Shown here in pieces: positions 1 through 6,031 of a stretch of 6,183 nucleotides of DNA. The notes beneath the pieces were generated by a model that did not search any database, was not told the DNA's origin, and worked only from the letters and a program-made list of their open reading frames with translations. This DNA comes from Gammaproteobacteria bacterium (lineage in GTDB: Bacteria > Pseudomonadota > Gammaproteobacteria > GRL18): NCBI GenBank assembly GCA_013139395.1, contig WTAX01000520.1, forward strand, positions 1 to 6,183, read 5' to 3'. The first letter of the stretch is position 1. Each line of letters begins with the position of its first letter. Made by a program: the position numbers and the translations under genes.

Positions 1-604
1 TGGGAAGATCGATAATGACCTGATTATCATCTGTGCGAATTTTGTTGCAAATCGTAAAATCCAGCTTTAGAGGTCTGGCTATCTGGCTCACCCATTGTTC
101 AGATTCTGCATCAGGACCTAACAATAAAGGTTTATATCCTTTTTCCTGAATAAATTCTGTCATCAGTCCAGTGGCTGATAAAGTGAACACTTTTGTATTG
201 GGAATAACTTCTTCGAGGTGATCAATCCGATGCAAATGTGGATCAACGGTAATGATGACATCAAATAAGTTGGCCAGAAAATGACCTATACTTTTCTGGC
301 TGATGCTTTCTCCCGGGAAAAAAGCCTTATCCTGACGCATATAGCACAAATAAGGAGCAATCAATTTTAATTGTTTGGCGCCACATTGACGAGCCGTGTC
401 AGCTGCCAGCATAAGTTGGATGAGTTTCTCATTGGGGCGATCAAGAGTGCAGTACAGTGTTACCTGTTCGGGAAGTTGGGGGGGCAGGGTTAATTTACAC
501 TCATTATCAGGAAAATAATGAACCTGAATAATACCCCAGTTTACGTTTAACTCGTGAGCCAGGTTGACTATCTGTTTTTCGTCATTTTTAAAGCCAAGAA
601 TCAT
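1..604 (-). CDS. Ribose-phosphate pyrophosphokinase, archaeal-like (partial, 3' end beyond window)
   Basis: I translated 201 N-terminal residues from an ATG at 604; the C-terminal part lies beyond the left edge. Ribose-phosphate pyrophosphokinase transfers the pyrophosphate of ATP to ribose 5-phosphate, giving PRPP for nucleotide synthesis and salvage in the cytoplasm. Family marks are FPDNE (31-35, cf. F-x-DGE), APYLCYMRQDKAFFPGES (83-100, the ATP-site RQD motif), VDPHLHRI (120-127, metal/ATP site), LGPDAES (162-168) and a K188-x-R190 pair where the catalytic flexible loop is expected. The wording RQDK-x-F-x-PGE is closer to archaeal class III enzymes as I remember them than to E. coli Prs, so a separate housekeeping prs may exist elsewhere. 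The start overlaps the upstream phosphorylase stop (TGATG). A GGAG Shine-Dalgarno lies at 610-613, five bases before the ATG, so the two are very probably co-translated. Substrate specificity cannot be read from this fragment. Confidence 0.88.
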   Translation of the reverse strand, partial: MILGFKNDEKQIVNLAHELNVNWGIIQVHYFPDNECKLTLPPQLPEQVTLYCTLDRPNEKLIQLMLAADTARQCGAKQLKLIAPYLCYMRQDKAFFPGESISQKSIGHFLANLFDVIITVDPHLHRIDHLEEVIPNTKVFTLSATGLMTEFIQEKGYKPLLLGPDAESEQWVSQIARPLKLDFTICNKIRTDDNQVIIDLP

Positions 605-2169
605 CAGAACTCCACAAATGCTTTGGAAATATCTTCAGGTTTGCCAATGGTGTAACCATTGTCGCGTTCACACAAGTTTTGAGCAAACATGTAATCGGAT
701 AAAAATTCTGCATGAATTCGATATAATGGTTCATTTCTTTGCACACTGTCACCCACTTTCTTCAGCAGATCAACACCCGATCCTTTACTCATAGGAGCAC
801 CGGCAAAACTTGCAATATGAGCCATTTGCAGATTATCAATGGCAGTAACAACACCTTTTTTTGGGGCTGTGATTTCACAAGTCAAAGAGGCTGGAGAATA
901 CTTCGTTGTTTGTGCTCCCTGAGCGTCGATGATCTCATTCATTTTGTGTAGTGCTCGACCTGAGTCAAGAATATCTCTGGCAATTGAATACCCGTAGCCA
1001 CCACGGACATCTGGATCAAACTCAAGTACACGTCCTGCCAGTCGTAGAGACTTTTGTCTCAGATCATAAGGAGCAAGCGGATCATTTTGCAGCACCTGCA
1101 TGACATCACGGGCTTCAAGGACAGGACCAATGCCGCGACCAACTGGTTGTCTGCCATCGGTAATAATGACTTCCAGATGAATGTTAAGTTGATCCCCCAC
1201 AAATTCAAATAATTTTCTTAAATGCAGTGCCTCACGCATTGAACGTACTTTCGCGGTGGCACCAACCGGTATATCAATTAAAAGATGTGTGGAACCGGCA
1301 GCCAGTTTTTTGGACAGAATTGAAGCGACCATCTGTCCTTTTGAATCAATTCCTAAAGGACGTTCGACAGAGATCAGAATATCATCAACAGGTGATAAAT
1401 TCGCAGTTCCACCCCAGGCCAGACAGCCCCGATGTTTGCTGACAATATTATGTAATTCCTCAATTTCCAGTTTGACATTAGCCAGTACCTCCATGGTATC
1501 TGAAGTACCAGCCGGAGAAGTAATAGCGCGGCTGGAAGTTTTGGGAATTAACATACCATGAGCGGCCACGATGGGTACCACAAGCATGGAGGTTCGATTT
1601 CCCGGTATTCCGCCAATGCAGTGTTTGTCTACCACCAGCGGTTCATTCCAATCCAGCTGTTCACCTGACTGCAGCATTGACTGAGTCAGGTATAAAATCT
1701 CATCACGATCCATTCCGGTTTGACCAGAGGCAACAAGAAAGGCTGAAATTTCAGTTTTGGAGTAACGGCTCTGAGTAATATCACTGACAATTATGTCAAA
1801 ATCTTCCTGTCCTAAACGCTCTCCTGAAATTTTACGTCGTACTGCATCCATGGAAACAGGTGGTTCTGCATGCTCAACTTTAACCAACTGCCCTTCTTTA
1901 ACTGATAGACGTTCGAAGGCTTCTTCCGAGAGCCCCAGTTCGTTGGTTGTAACGATACTGCTGTCATCAATCACATTAATTACTGCCAGTATACGATTGC
2001 CATTGGCACAGATTTCCACTTTTGATAATGCCTGAAACCTTTCGGCGCGATAAAGTTCACATTCACGATGGAGGTAGGCAACATTTTCATGGTAGGTGTC
2101 AATGCCAAGCCGCCGTATTTTCAGCCGGTTTTTTTCAGTCTTTGGTGATGTCTTTTGTTTTGCGCGCAT
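604..2169 (-). CDS. Type 2 thymidine phosphorylase / AMP phosphorylase family protein
   Basis: This 521-residue protein belongs to the archaeal-type pyrimidine/AMP phosphorylase branch, usually annotated 'putative thymidine phosphorylase'. The family phosphorolyses a nucleoside or nucleoside monophosphate to free base plus ribose 1-phosphate or ribose 1,5-bisphosphate. Regions in order: an extra N-terminal domain (about 15-100, absent from E. coli DeoA), the helical glycosyltransferase-3 N domain (about 108-172), the catalytic alpha/beta domain (about 178-410) and the PYNP C-terminal domain (about 430-510). Visible motifs are [12 protein letters not shown] (181-192, phosphate loop), [20 protein letters not shown] (210-229), WGGTANLSP (252-260), R270, and S283/K287 in ASILSKK, which matches the R171/S186/K190 set of E. 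coli thymidine phosphorylase. The long N-terminal domain and the [10 protein letters not shown] and WGGTANL wording match AMP phosphorylases better than DeoA, so NMP may be the substrate; this is inference. Cys184 stands where E. coli has Ser86. The ATG at 2169 has no clear Shine-Dalgarno. Homology of the product starts near residue 17, so the exact start is less certain than the frame. Confidence 0.92.
   Translation of the reverse strand: MRAKQKTSPKTEKNRLKIRRLGIDTYHENVAYLHRECELYRAERFQALSKVEICANGNRILAVINVIDDSSIVTTNELGLSEEAFERLSVKEGQLVKVEHAEPPVSMDAVRRKISGERLGQEDFDIIVSDITQSRYSKTEISAFLVASGQTGMDRDEILYLTQSMLQSGEQLDWNEPLVVDKHCIGGIPGNRTSMLVVPIVAAHGMLIPKTSSRAITSPAGTSDTMEVLANVKLEIEELHNIVSKHRGCLAWGGTANLSPVDDILISVERPLGIDSKGQMVASILSKKLAAGSTHLLIDIPVGATAKVRSMREALHLRKLFEFVGDQLNIHLEVIITDGRQPVGRGIGPVLEARDVMQVLQNDPLAPYDLRQKSLRLAGRVLEFDPDVRGGYGYSIARDILDSGRALHKMNEIIDAQGAQTTKYSPASLTCEITAPKKGVVTAIDNLQMAHIASFAGAPMSKGSGVDLLKKVGDSVQRNEPLYRIHAEFLSDYMFAQNLCERDNGYTIGKPEDISKAFVEF
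610..613 (-). promoter_or_regulatory. Ribosome binding site for the PRPP-synthetase gene
   Basis: GGAG on the minus strand, five bases before the ATG at 604, lies inside the last codons of the phosphorylase gene. Together with the TGATG stop/start overlap, it supports the ATG at 604 and translational coupling. Confidence 0.7.
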
Positions 2170-2182
2170 ATACTTTTTATTT

Positions 2183-2213
2183 TTTATAGTTAGTTTAACA
2201 TGACAATTATCAA
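2183..2213 (-). promoter_or_regulatory. Possible promoter for the phosphorylase/PRPP-synthetase operon
   Basis: Reading the minus strand, TTGATA (2208-2213) precedes TATAAA (2183-2188) with a 19-base spacer. Both hexamers are 5 of 6 to sigma-70 consensus. The spacer is long, and transcription would start only a few bases before the annotated ATG at 2169. The real promoter could therefore lie further upstream, or the true start codon further in. Confidence 0.25.
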
Positions 2214-2475
2214 TTTAAAAAAACCATCCACCGGTTCAAGCAGATGGCTTAAGCATTGCTCATGCAGCCAGTGTGACATGATGGCTAAAGTCCATAATTT
2301 CAGGATTTACCAGTTTACCATAGTCATTATGGTCCATTTGCATAATATAGGTTTAAGTATAGATAATAAAAAAGAAATATGCTTTGGATTGCCAAAAAAT
2401 GATAAACAAAGGCAATAGTTAGTACTAATCTGATAGAGGGGGTCATTATATTAATGCTTCCAACCCTGGATTAAG

Positions 2476-2506
2476 CTGATATTTTTACCTATATTCTAAC
2501 TATAAT
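2476..2506 (+). promoter_or_regulatory. Probable sigma-70 promoter of the phosphoribosyltransferase-pcm operon
   Basis: A perfect TATAAT -10 hexamer at 2501-2506 lies about 45 bases before the ATG at 2552. The best -35 candidate is CTGATA (2476-2481), 4 of 6 to consensus with a long 19-base spacer, so promoter strength probably rests on the -10 box or on an activator. The expected leader is about 40 bases long. Confidence 0.5.
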
Positions 2507-2551
2507 CATCTATAAAAACGATTTCATTTACAGAAAATTGGGGTTATCAAA

Positions 2552-3157
2552 ATGGTAAGGGAAATGCGTTGTGAGTTGATTTCCTGGTCTGAGGTACAGC
2601 GCTTGTGTTTACGACTGGCAAAACAAATTAAGGCATCTGGCTTTCATCCTGATTTGGTAATTGCCATTGGCCGTGGCGGCTATGTACCGGCAAGACTGGT
2701 GTGTGATTATTTAGATATTATGGCTCTGACTAGTATCAAAATTGAACTATATACATCTGGTTCAACAAAAAAGGAAAAGGCGGTTATTAAATATCCCTTG
2801 TGTAACGATATCAGCGATCAGCACGTCTTGCTTATTGATGATGTGAATGACAGTGGTGAAACATTGGAGCTGGCGCGCGCCCATCTGCAGTCCTTCCATC
2901 CACAAGAAATAAGAATCGCAGTCATGCATCACAAGACCAGCAGCCAATTCCCGGTGGATTATTCTGCCCGCAAGGTGATCAAATGGCGTTGGTTAATCTA
3001 TCCATGGGCTGTATATGAAGATATTTCAGGCTTTTTACGAAATATAAAAGCAACTGCACAAAGCATTGAACAAGCACAACAATATCTAGCCGATAAATTT
3101 AACATCAGAATTTCGAAAAAAAAACTCAGTGAAATTTTCACTATGATGAAGGCATGA
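2552..3157 (+). CDS. Phosphoribosyltransferase, archaeal-like (COG2236-type)
   Basis: This 201-residue cytoplasmic type I phosphoribosyltransferase should join a base, probably a purine or xanthine, to PRPP, giving the NMP and pyrophosphate. The PRPP-binding signature is VLLIDDVNDSGETL (92-105), with the acidic pair D96-D97 and the S-G-E-T phosphate loop. An earlier phosphate-loop motif AIGRGGYVPARL is at 38-49. The segment KWRWLIYPWAVYED (144-157) is typical of the predicted phosphoribosyltransferases found mainly in archaea (COG2236), which are related to hypoxanthine/xanthine-guanine enzymes. The base it accepts cannot be read from the sequence. The ATG at 2552 has GGGG at 2540-2543 with eight bases between. 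An in-frame ATG at 2564 preceded by AAGG is an alternative that would cost four residues. It is the first gene of a three-gene operon and is divergent from a phosphorylase and a PRPP synthase that would produce its substrates. Confidence 0.9.
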   Translation: MVREMRCELISWSEVQRLCLRLAKQIKASGFHPDLVIAIGRGGYVPARLVCDYLDIMALTSIKIELYTSGSTKKEKAVIKYPLCNDISDQHVLLIDDVNDSGETLELARAHLQSFHPQEIRIAVMHHKTSSQFPVDYSARKVIKWRWLIYPWAVYEDISGFLRNIKATAQSIEQAQQYLADKFNIRISKKKLSEIFTMMKA

Positions 3158-3184
3158 AATCAGTATTGCACAGGATCGACAGAC

Positions 3185-3850
3185 ATGAACAAAGATATTA
3201 AACGTATGATTGCTGATATTAGAAATGAAGTGACCTATACCAGTCATCTGATCGGTAGAACAGCATTTTCTGACAAGCTTATGGCGGTGATGGCTGAGGT
3301 GCGCAGAGATAAGTTTGTACCACCAGAACTGCGAGCATTTGCTTTTGAAAATGGGCCTCTGAGTATCGGCCATAACCAGACCATTTCACAACCTTACATC
3401 GTTGCCCTGATGACTGATCTATTACAGCTCGAAGATGACTATCGTGTACTGGAGATCGGTACCGGCTCCGGATATCAGACAGCAATACTGGCTGAACTGG
3501 TAGAACAGGTTTATACCATGGAATTGGTTCAGGTACTGGGCGAAGAGGCTGAGCAACGTTTAACAGAGATGGGTTATAAAAATATTGAATGCCGGATTGG
3601 AAATGGCTATCAAGGATGGCCGGAACATGCCCCCTATGATGCGATTATTGTCACTGCAGCGGCAGCCTATATTCCAAAATCACTTATTGAACAACTCAAA
3701 CCAGGAAGAAAGTTGGTGATTCCGGTTGGAGAAGTCTATGCACCTCAGGAACTGGTGCTGGTAGAAAAGGATGAACAGGGAAACAGCCATTTGAAGAATA
3801 TACTGGATGTTGCCTTTGTGCCATTACGACAAAGCAGTGTCGATGAATAA
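3185..3850 (+). CDS. pcm: Protein-L-isoaspartate O-methyltransferase
   Basis: This 221-residue enzyme methylates the side-chain carboxylate of L-isoaspartyl residues in aged proteins using S-adenosylmethionine, starting their repair to normal aspartate. Visible marks are GHNQTISQPYIVALM (62-76, the isoaspartyl-peptide side with T66 and S68), motif I VLEIGTGSGYQ (88-98, SAM binding), GNGYQGWPEHAPYDAIIVTAA (139-159) and the C-terminal FVPLRQ (211-216). Length and layout agree with E. coli Pcm (208 residues). In the post-I region E. coli has GDG where this protein has GNG (N140), a mild deviation. The N-terminal 25 residues are a little longer than in E. coli. The start is supported by AGGA at 3172-3175, nine bases before the ATG. 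It follows the phosphoribosyltransferase by 27 bases and is presumably co-transcribed. The usual surE/nlpD/rpoS neighbours are absent here. Confidence 0.96.
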   Translation: MNKDIKRMIADIRNEVTYTSHLIGRTAFSDKLMAVMAEVRRDKFVPPELRAFAFENGPLSIGHNQTISQPYIVALMTDLLQLEDDYRVLEIGTGSGYQTAILAELVEQVYTMELVQVLGEEAEQRLTEMGYKNIECRIGNGYQGWPEHAPYDAIIVTAAAAYIPKSLIEQLKPGRKLVIPVGEVYAPQELVLVEKDEQGNSHLKNILDVAFVPLRQSSVDE

Positions 3851-3871
3851 AGCATCAATAATGAAAATGTT

Positions 3872-4633
3872 GTGAAAATGAAGCAAGAAAATCAGGTCAC
3901 TTGTCGATTTTATGAGGAGCTTAATGACTTTTTGCCCTCTCATCGGCGTAAAAAAGAATTTACTTACCATTATAGAGATGCCCGCTCAATTAAAGATCTG
4001 ATTGAATCCCTTGGTGTACCTCATACTGAAGTTGAACTTATTCTGGTGAATAGTAAATCAGTCGACTTTAACTATCAAGTTAAAAATAATGACCGTATCA
4101 GCGTCTATCCCATGTTTGAAGCACTGGATATAAGCTCTGATTTAAAATTGCGTCTCGAACCGCTTCGAGACATCAAGTTTGTTCTTGACTGTCATTTAGG
4201 AAAACTGGCTAAATATCTGAGAATGGCTGGTTTTGATACTCTTTATCAGAATGATTACCAGGATCATGAAATTGCCCTGATTTCCAGCCAGAGAAAACGA
4301 ATACTGCTTACTCGTGACAGAGATTTACTAAAACGGAAGATCATCGATCATGGTTACTATGTACGTCAGATCCAGCCGCAAAAACAATTGCTGGAAATCA
4401 TCAAGCGATTTGATCTGCTCAAGCAAGTTAAACCTTTCACCCGTTGTATTCACTGTAATGGAAAACTTTCCACGGTGGAAAAAAGCTGCATCGAAGCACA
4501 ACTTGAACCAGGGACTCGACAATTTTATCAACATTTTAAACAATGCCGGAAGTGCCGCAAAATTTACTGGCAAGGCAATCACTATGAGGACATGCAAAAG
4601 CTCCTGAATTCAATTACATTTTTTGAACAATAA
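3872..4633 (+). CDS. Mut7-C RNase-domain protein with N-terminal ubiquitin-like domain
   Basis: The frame encodes 253 residues in the Ub-Mut7C/Mut7-C (former DUF82) family. The N-terminal part (about 8-90) has the beta-grasp look of the Ub-Mut7C domain, with ILVNSKSVDFNYQV (57-70) followed by DRISVYPMFEALD (74-86), as in ThiS/MoaD-like folds. It lacks a C-terminal Gly-Gly. The Mut7-C PIN-like nuclease part starts at FVLDCHLGKLAKYLRMAGFD (103-122), with acidic D106 and D122, and continues to LLTRDRDLL (145-153) with D149 and D151. These acidic residues are the likely metal ligands. A zinc ribbon follows: C192-x-x-C195 and C225-x-x-C228, then IYWQGNHY (231-238). Prediction: a cytoplasmic RNase. 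Substrate is unknown for bacterial members. The start is ambiguous: GTG at 3872 or ATG at 3878, neither with a good Shine-Dalgarno. The gap to pcm is 21-27 bases. Confidence 0.9.
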   Translation: MKMKQENQVTCRFYEELNDFLPSHRRKKEFTYHYRDARSIKDLIESLGVPHTEVELILVNSKSVDFNYQVKNNDRISVYPMFEALDISSDLKLRLEPLRDIKFVLDCHLGKLAKYLRMAGFDTLYQNDYQDHEIALISSQRKRILLTRDRDLLKRKIIDHGYYVRQIQPQKQLLEIIKRFDLLKQVKPFTRCIHCNGKLSTVEKSCIEAQLEPGTRQFYQHFKQCRKCRKIYWQGNHYEDMQKLLNSITFFEQ

Positions 4634-4680
4634 TTATAAGTCTATCAGGTTTTCTTTCGAGCACTGCTTTCAATCCACAT

Positions 4681-4777
4681 GCTATCAGCCGATTCATTGA
4701 CATCTGTTCGTTAGACAAAACCCGATCCAGTGTCTACTATTATGTTATCAGTAGAAGAAAATAACAGGGCTGATAGC
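4681..4777 (+). repeat. Long-range 10-bp inverted repeat with nested stems (possible structured RNA leader)
   Basis: GCTATCAGCC (4681-4690) is the exact reverse complement of GGCTGATAGC (4768-4777). Directly inside the right arm, AACAG (4763-4767) can pair with CTGTT (4704-4708), lengthening the helix across a one-sided 13-base bulge. Two further stems inside compete for the same bases: TAGACA/TGTCTA (4712-4717/4731-4736) and TCTACT/AGTAGA (4733-4738/4750-4755). This is the layout of a closed multi-stem RNA with alternative folds, or of paired operator sites. No known riboswitch class is recognised. Confidence 0.4.
4712..4740 (+). promoter_or_regulatory. Candidate sigma-70 promoter of the dehydrogenase gene
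   Basis: TAGACA (4712-4717, 5 of 6 to the -35 consensus) and TACTAT (4735-4740, 4 of 6 to the -10) are separated by exactly 17 bases. This would give a leader of about 95 bases. The -35 hexamer is also the left arm of a TAGACA/TGTCTA dyad, so a regulator could block it. It lies inside the long 4681-4777 dyad; if this promoter is used, that dyad acts as DNA rather than as complete RNA. Confidence 0.4.
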
Positions 4778-4811
4778 GGCCTCATGCAACAGACACGAAT
4801 ACAACATATTC

Positions 4812-4828
4812 TGCTTAGCTGATAAGCA
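4812..4828 (+). repeat. 17-bp dyad just before the dehydrogenase ribosome binding site
   Basis: TGCTTA (4812-4817) and TAAGCA (4823-4828) form a perfect 6-5-6 dyad, with its right arm ending five bases before the AGGA site at 4834-4837. It could be an operator, or an RNA hairpin affecting ribosome access. Its CTGATAA core (4819-4825) can instead pair with TTATCAG at 4745-4751. Confidence 0.4.
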
Positions 4829-4833
4829 TTCAT

Positions 4834-4837
4834 AGGA
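4834..4837 (+). promoter_or_regulatory. Ribosome binding site of the dehydrogenase gene
   Basis: AGGA with a six-base spacer to the ATG at 4844; it fixes the start codon choice. Confidence 0.7.
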
Positions 4838-4843
4838 AAAAGA

Positions 4844-5977
4844 ATGGAAGATATTTTCAAATTTGCCGATGAACTGGGTCCTGTAAAAGTCATACATGTT
4901 TATGAACCCTCTATAAATCTTAAGGCAGTACTTGTGGTGGACAACATTGCCAAAGGGCCTGCTATTGGCGGCGTACGCATGGCTGCTGATGTGAGTACCG
5001 AAGAGTGCATACGACTGGCGCGCACCATGACCTTTAAAAATGCAGCAGCCGGTCTGCCTCATGGCGGTGGTAAAGCCGTGCTCTACGGTGACCCCAAAAT
5101 GCCGAAAACTGAAAAAGAAAAACTGATCCGCGGCCTCGCCAACGTGTTACGTAATGAAAACACCTATATTTTCGCCCCTGATATGGGAACCGATGAAGAA
5201 TGTATGGCCTGGGTGAGAGATGAAATTGGACGCGTGGTCGGCCTGCCCCGTGAAATCGGCGGCATCCCGCTGGATGAAATTGGTGCCACCGGTTTTGGCC
5301 TGAGCCACGTAGTGGACGTCGCACTAAACTATTGTGACTTTCCATTAAAAGGCGCACGGCTGGTTATGCAGGGTTTTGGTGCAGTCGGTAAACATGCCAC
5401 CCGATACCTGACACAGAAAGGTGCCGTGCTGGTGGCGGTGGCAGACTCCCGCGGCGCCATCCACAACCCGGATGGACTGGATGTAAAGCAATTAATTGCC
5501 CTTAAAAACGAAGGCAAGTGCGTCATTGATTACCTCGATGCAAAGAAAATGGCACGTGATGATGTCATTGATGTGGAGTGTGATATCTGGATTCCTGCAG
5601 CACGCCCCGATGTAGTCCATGAGGATAATGTTAACCGACTCAATACCAAATTAGTGGTGGAAGGTGCCAATATCCCCTTTACCCATGGTGCAGAAAAAAT
5701 TCTCCACGACAAGGGCGTGCTCTGTGTGCCCGACTTTATTGCCAATGCTGGCGGTGTGATCTGTGCCGCCATGGAATATGAAGGTGCCAGCCAGGCTGCA
5801 GCCCTTGCTGCTATCGAGGAAAAACTACGGCGCAACACCGAGCTGGTACTGGAAGCCGTTAAACATAAACAAATATTACCGCGTGAAGCCGCCATGGAGA
5901 TGGCACTTAAGCGGATAAAAAAGGCAATGAGTTTCCGGCGTTTTTCTTTATTTTCATGTGGGCCGAAATTCATTTAG
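4844..5977 (+). CDS. Glu/Leu/Phe/Val dehydrogenase family protein, leucine-dehydrogenase-like
   Basis: This 377-residue protein oxidatively deaminates an amino acid to its 2-oxoacid and ammonia with NAD(P)+, or the reverse. The catalytic domain shows GPAIGGVRM (38-46), TFKNAAAGLPHGGGKA (63-78) with K65 and catalytic K77, and APDMGT (111-116) with catalytic D113. The nucleotide-binding domain has the Rossmann loop GFGAVG (177-182) and D201 at the end of the next strand, then VVEGAN (271-276) and NAGGV (301-305). In Clostridium symbiosum GDH the glutamate side chain is held by Lys89 and Ser380. Aligned by spacing, these are Ile41 and Ala308 here, and leucine dehydrogenase likewise has hydrophobic residues there. 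I therefore favour Leu/Val/Ile (or Phe) over glutamate; this is inference. The length fits the leucine dehydrogenase group. AGGA at 4834-4837, six bases before the ATG, supports the start. The gene downstream, an oxoacid oxidoreductase subunit, would use the 2-oxoacid product. Confidence 0.93.
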   Translation: MEDIFKFADELGPVKVIHVYEPSINLKAVLVVDNIAKGPAIGGVRMAADVSTEECIRLARTMTFKNAAAGLPHGGGKAVLYGDPKMPKTEKEKLIRGLANVLRNENTYIFAPDMGTDEECMAWVRDEIGRVVGLPREIGGIPLDEIGATGFGLSHVVDVALNYCDFPLKGARLVMQGFGAVGKHATRYLTQKGAVLVAVADSRGAIHNPDGLDVKQLIALKNEGKCVIDYLDAKKMARDDVIDVECDIWIPAARPDVVHEDNVNRLNTKLVVEGANIPFTHGAEKILHDKGVLCVPDFIANAGGVICAAMEYEGASQAAALAAIEEKLRRNTELVLEAVKHKQILPREAAMEMALKRIKKAMSFRRFSLFSCGPKFI

Positions 5978-6020
5978 CCATTTTGCAAAATTCGTGCTTG
6001 CTTAGGGATTCTGAAGTAGG

Positions 6021-6026
6021 AAGGAG
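6021..6026 (+). promoter_or_regulatory. Ribosome binding site of the oxidoreductase gamma gene
   Basis: AAGGAG five bases before the ATG at 6032 is the strongest Shine-Dalgarno in the window. No promoter or terminator is seen in the 54 bases after the dehydrogenase stop, which suggests one transcript. Confidence 0.75.
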
Positions 6027-6031
6027 TTGCC

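Larger units (their letters stand above)
2170..2551. other. Divergent intergenic region with several small dyads
   Basis: This is 382 bp of AT-rich DNA between divergent genes, with no convincing coding sequence. It holds a hairpin-capable segment at 2245-2270 (TGGCT/AGCCA plus GCAT/ATGC with a three-base bulge) and a perfect 6-5-6 dyad at 2317-2333 (ACCATA/TATGGT). An alternative 7-bp pairing joins CCATAAT 2292-2298 to ATTATGG 2326-2332. A direct repeat GATGGCTWAAG lies at 2243-2253 and 2280-2290, an ATTGCC/GGCAAT pair at 2388-2393/2411-2416, and a 10-bp palindrome TTAGTACTAA at 2419-2428. Promoter candidates are listed separately. Operators for a shared regulator are plausible, but none matches a regulator I can name. 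Confidence 0.6.
4634..4843. other. Intergenic leader rich in inverted repeats
   Basis: This 210-bp stretch has no gene. The 7-base word YTATCAG occurs five times: forward at 4642-4648, 4682-4688 and 4745-4751, and reversed at 4770-4776 and 4819-4825. Two of these copies form a 10-bp dyad listed separately. I see no stem followed by a T-run that would serve as a terminator for the upstream operon, so read-through into the dehydrogenase gene is possible. Confidence 0.65.

Noticed and set aside
2388..2416. ATTGCC/GGCAAT pair as a transcription terminator
   Set aside because: The stem is only 6 bp with a 17-base loop and no following T-run, and no gene ends near it in either direction.
2200..2418. 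Open frame of 72 codons on the plus strand in the divergent intergenic region
   Set aside because: It has no Shine-Dalgarno, no recognisable motif and a composition typical of non-coding AT-rich DNA. It overlaps the likely control region of the minus-strand operon.
4697..4702. Perfect TTGACA hexamer read as a -35 box
   Set aside because: No acceptable -10 hexamer lies 16-19 bases downstream; the weaker TAGACA at 4712 has a better placed partner.
5530..5973. Open frame of 147 codons antisense to the dehydrogenase gene
   Set aside because: It is a shadow of a strongly conserved gene in moderately GC-rich DNA, with serine/alanine-rich filler and no motif.
5935..5977. Possible frameshift at the dehydrogenase C-terminus, because the last dozen residues are AT-rich and unusual
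   Set aside because: The conserved domains are complete before it and the total length is normal for the family, so a variable tail is the simpler reading.
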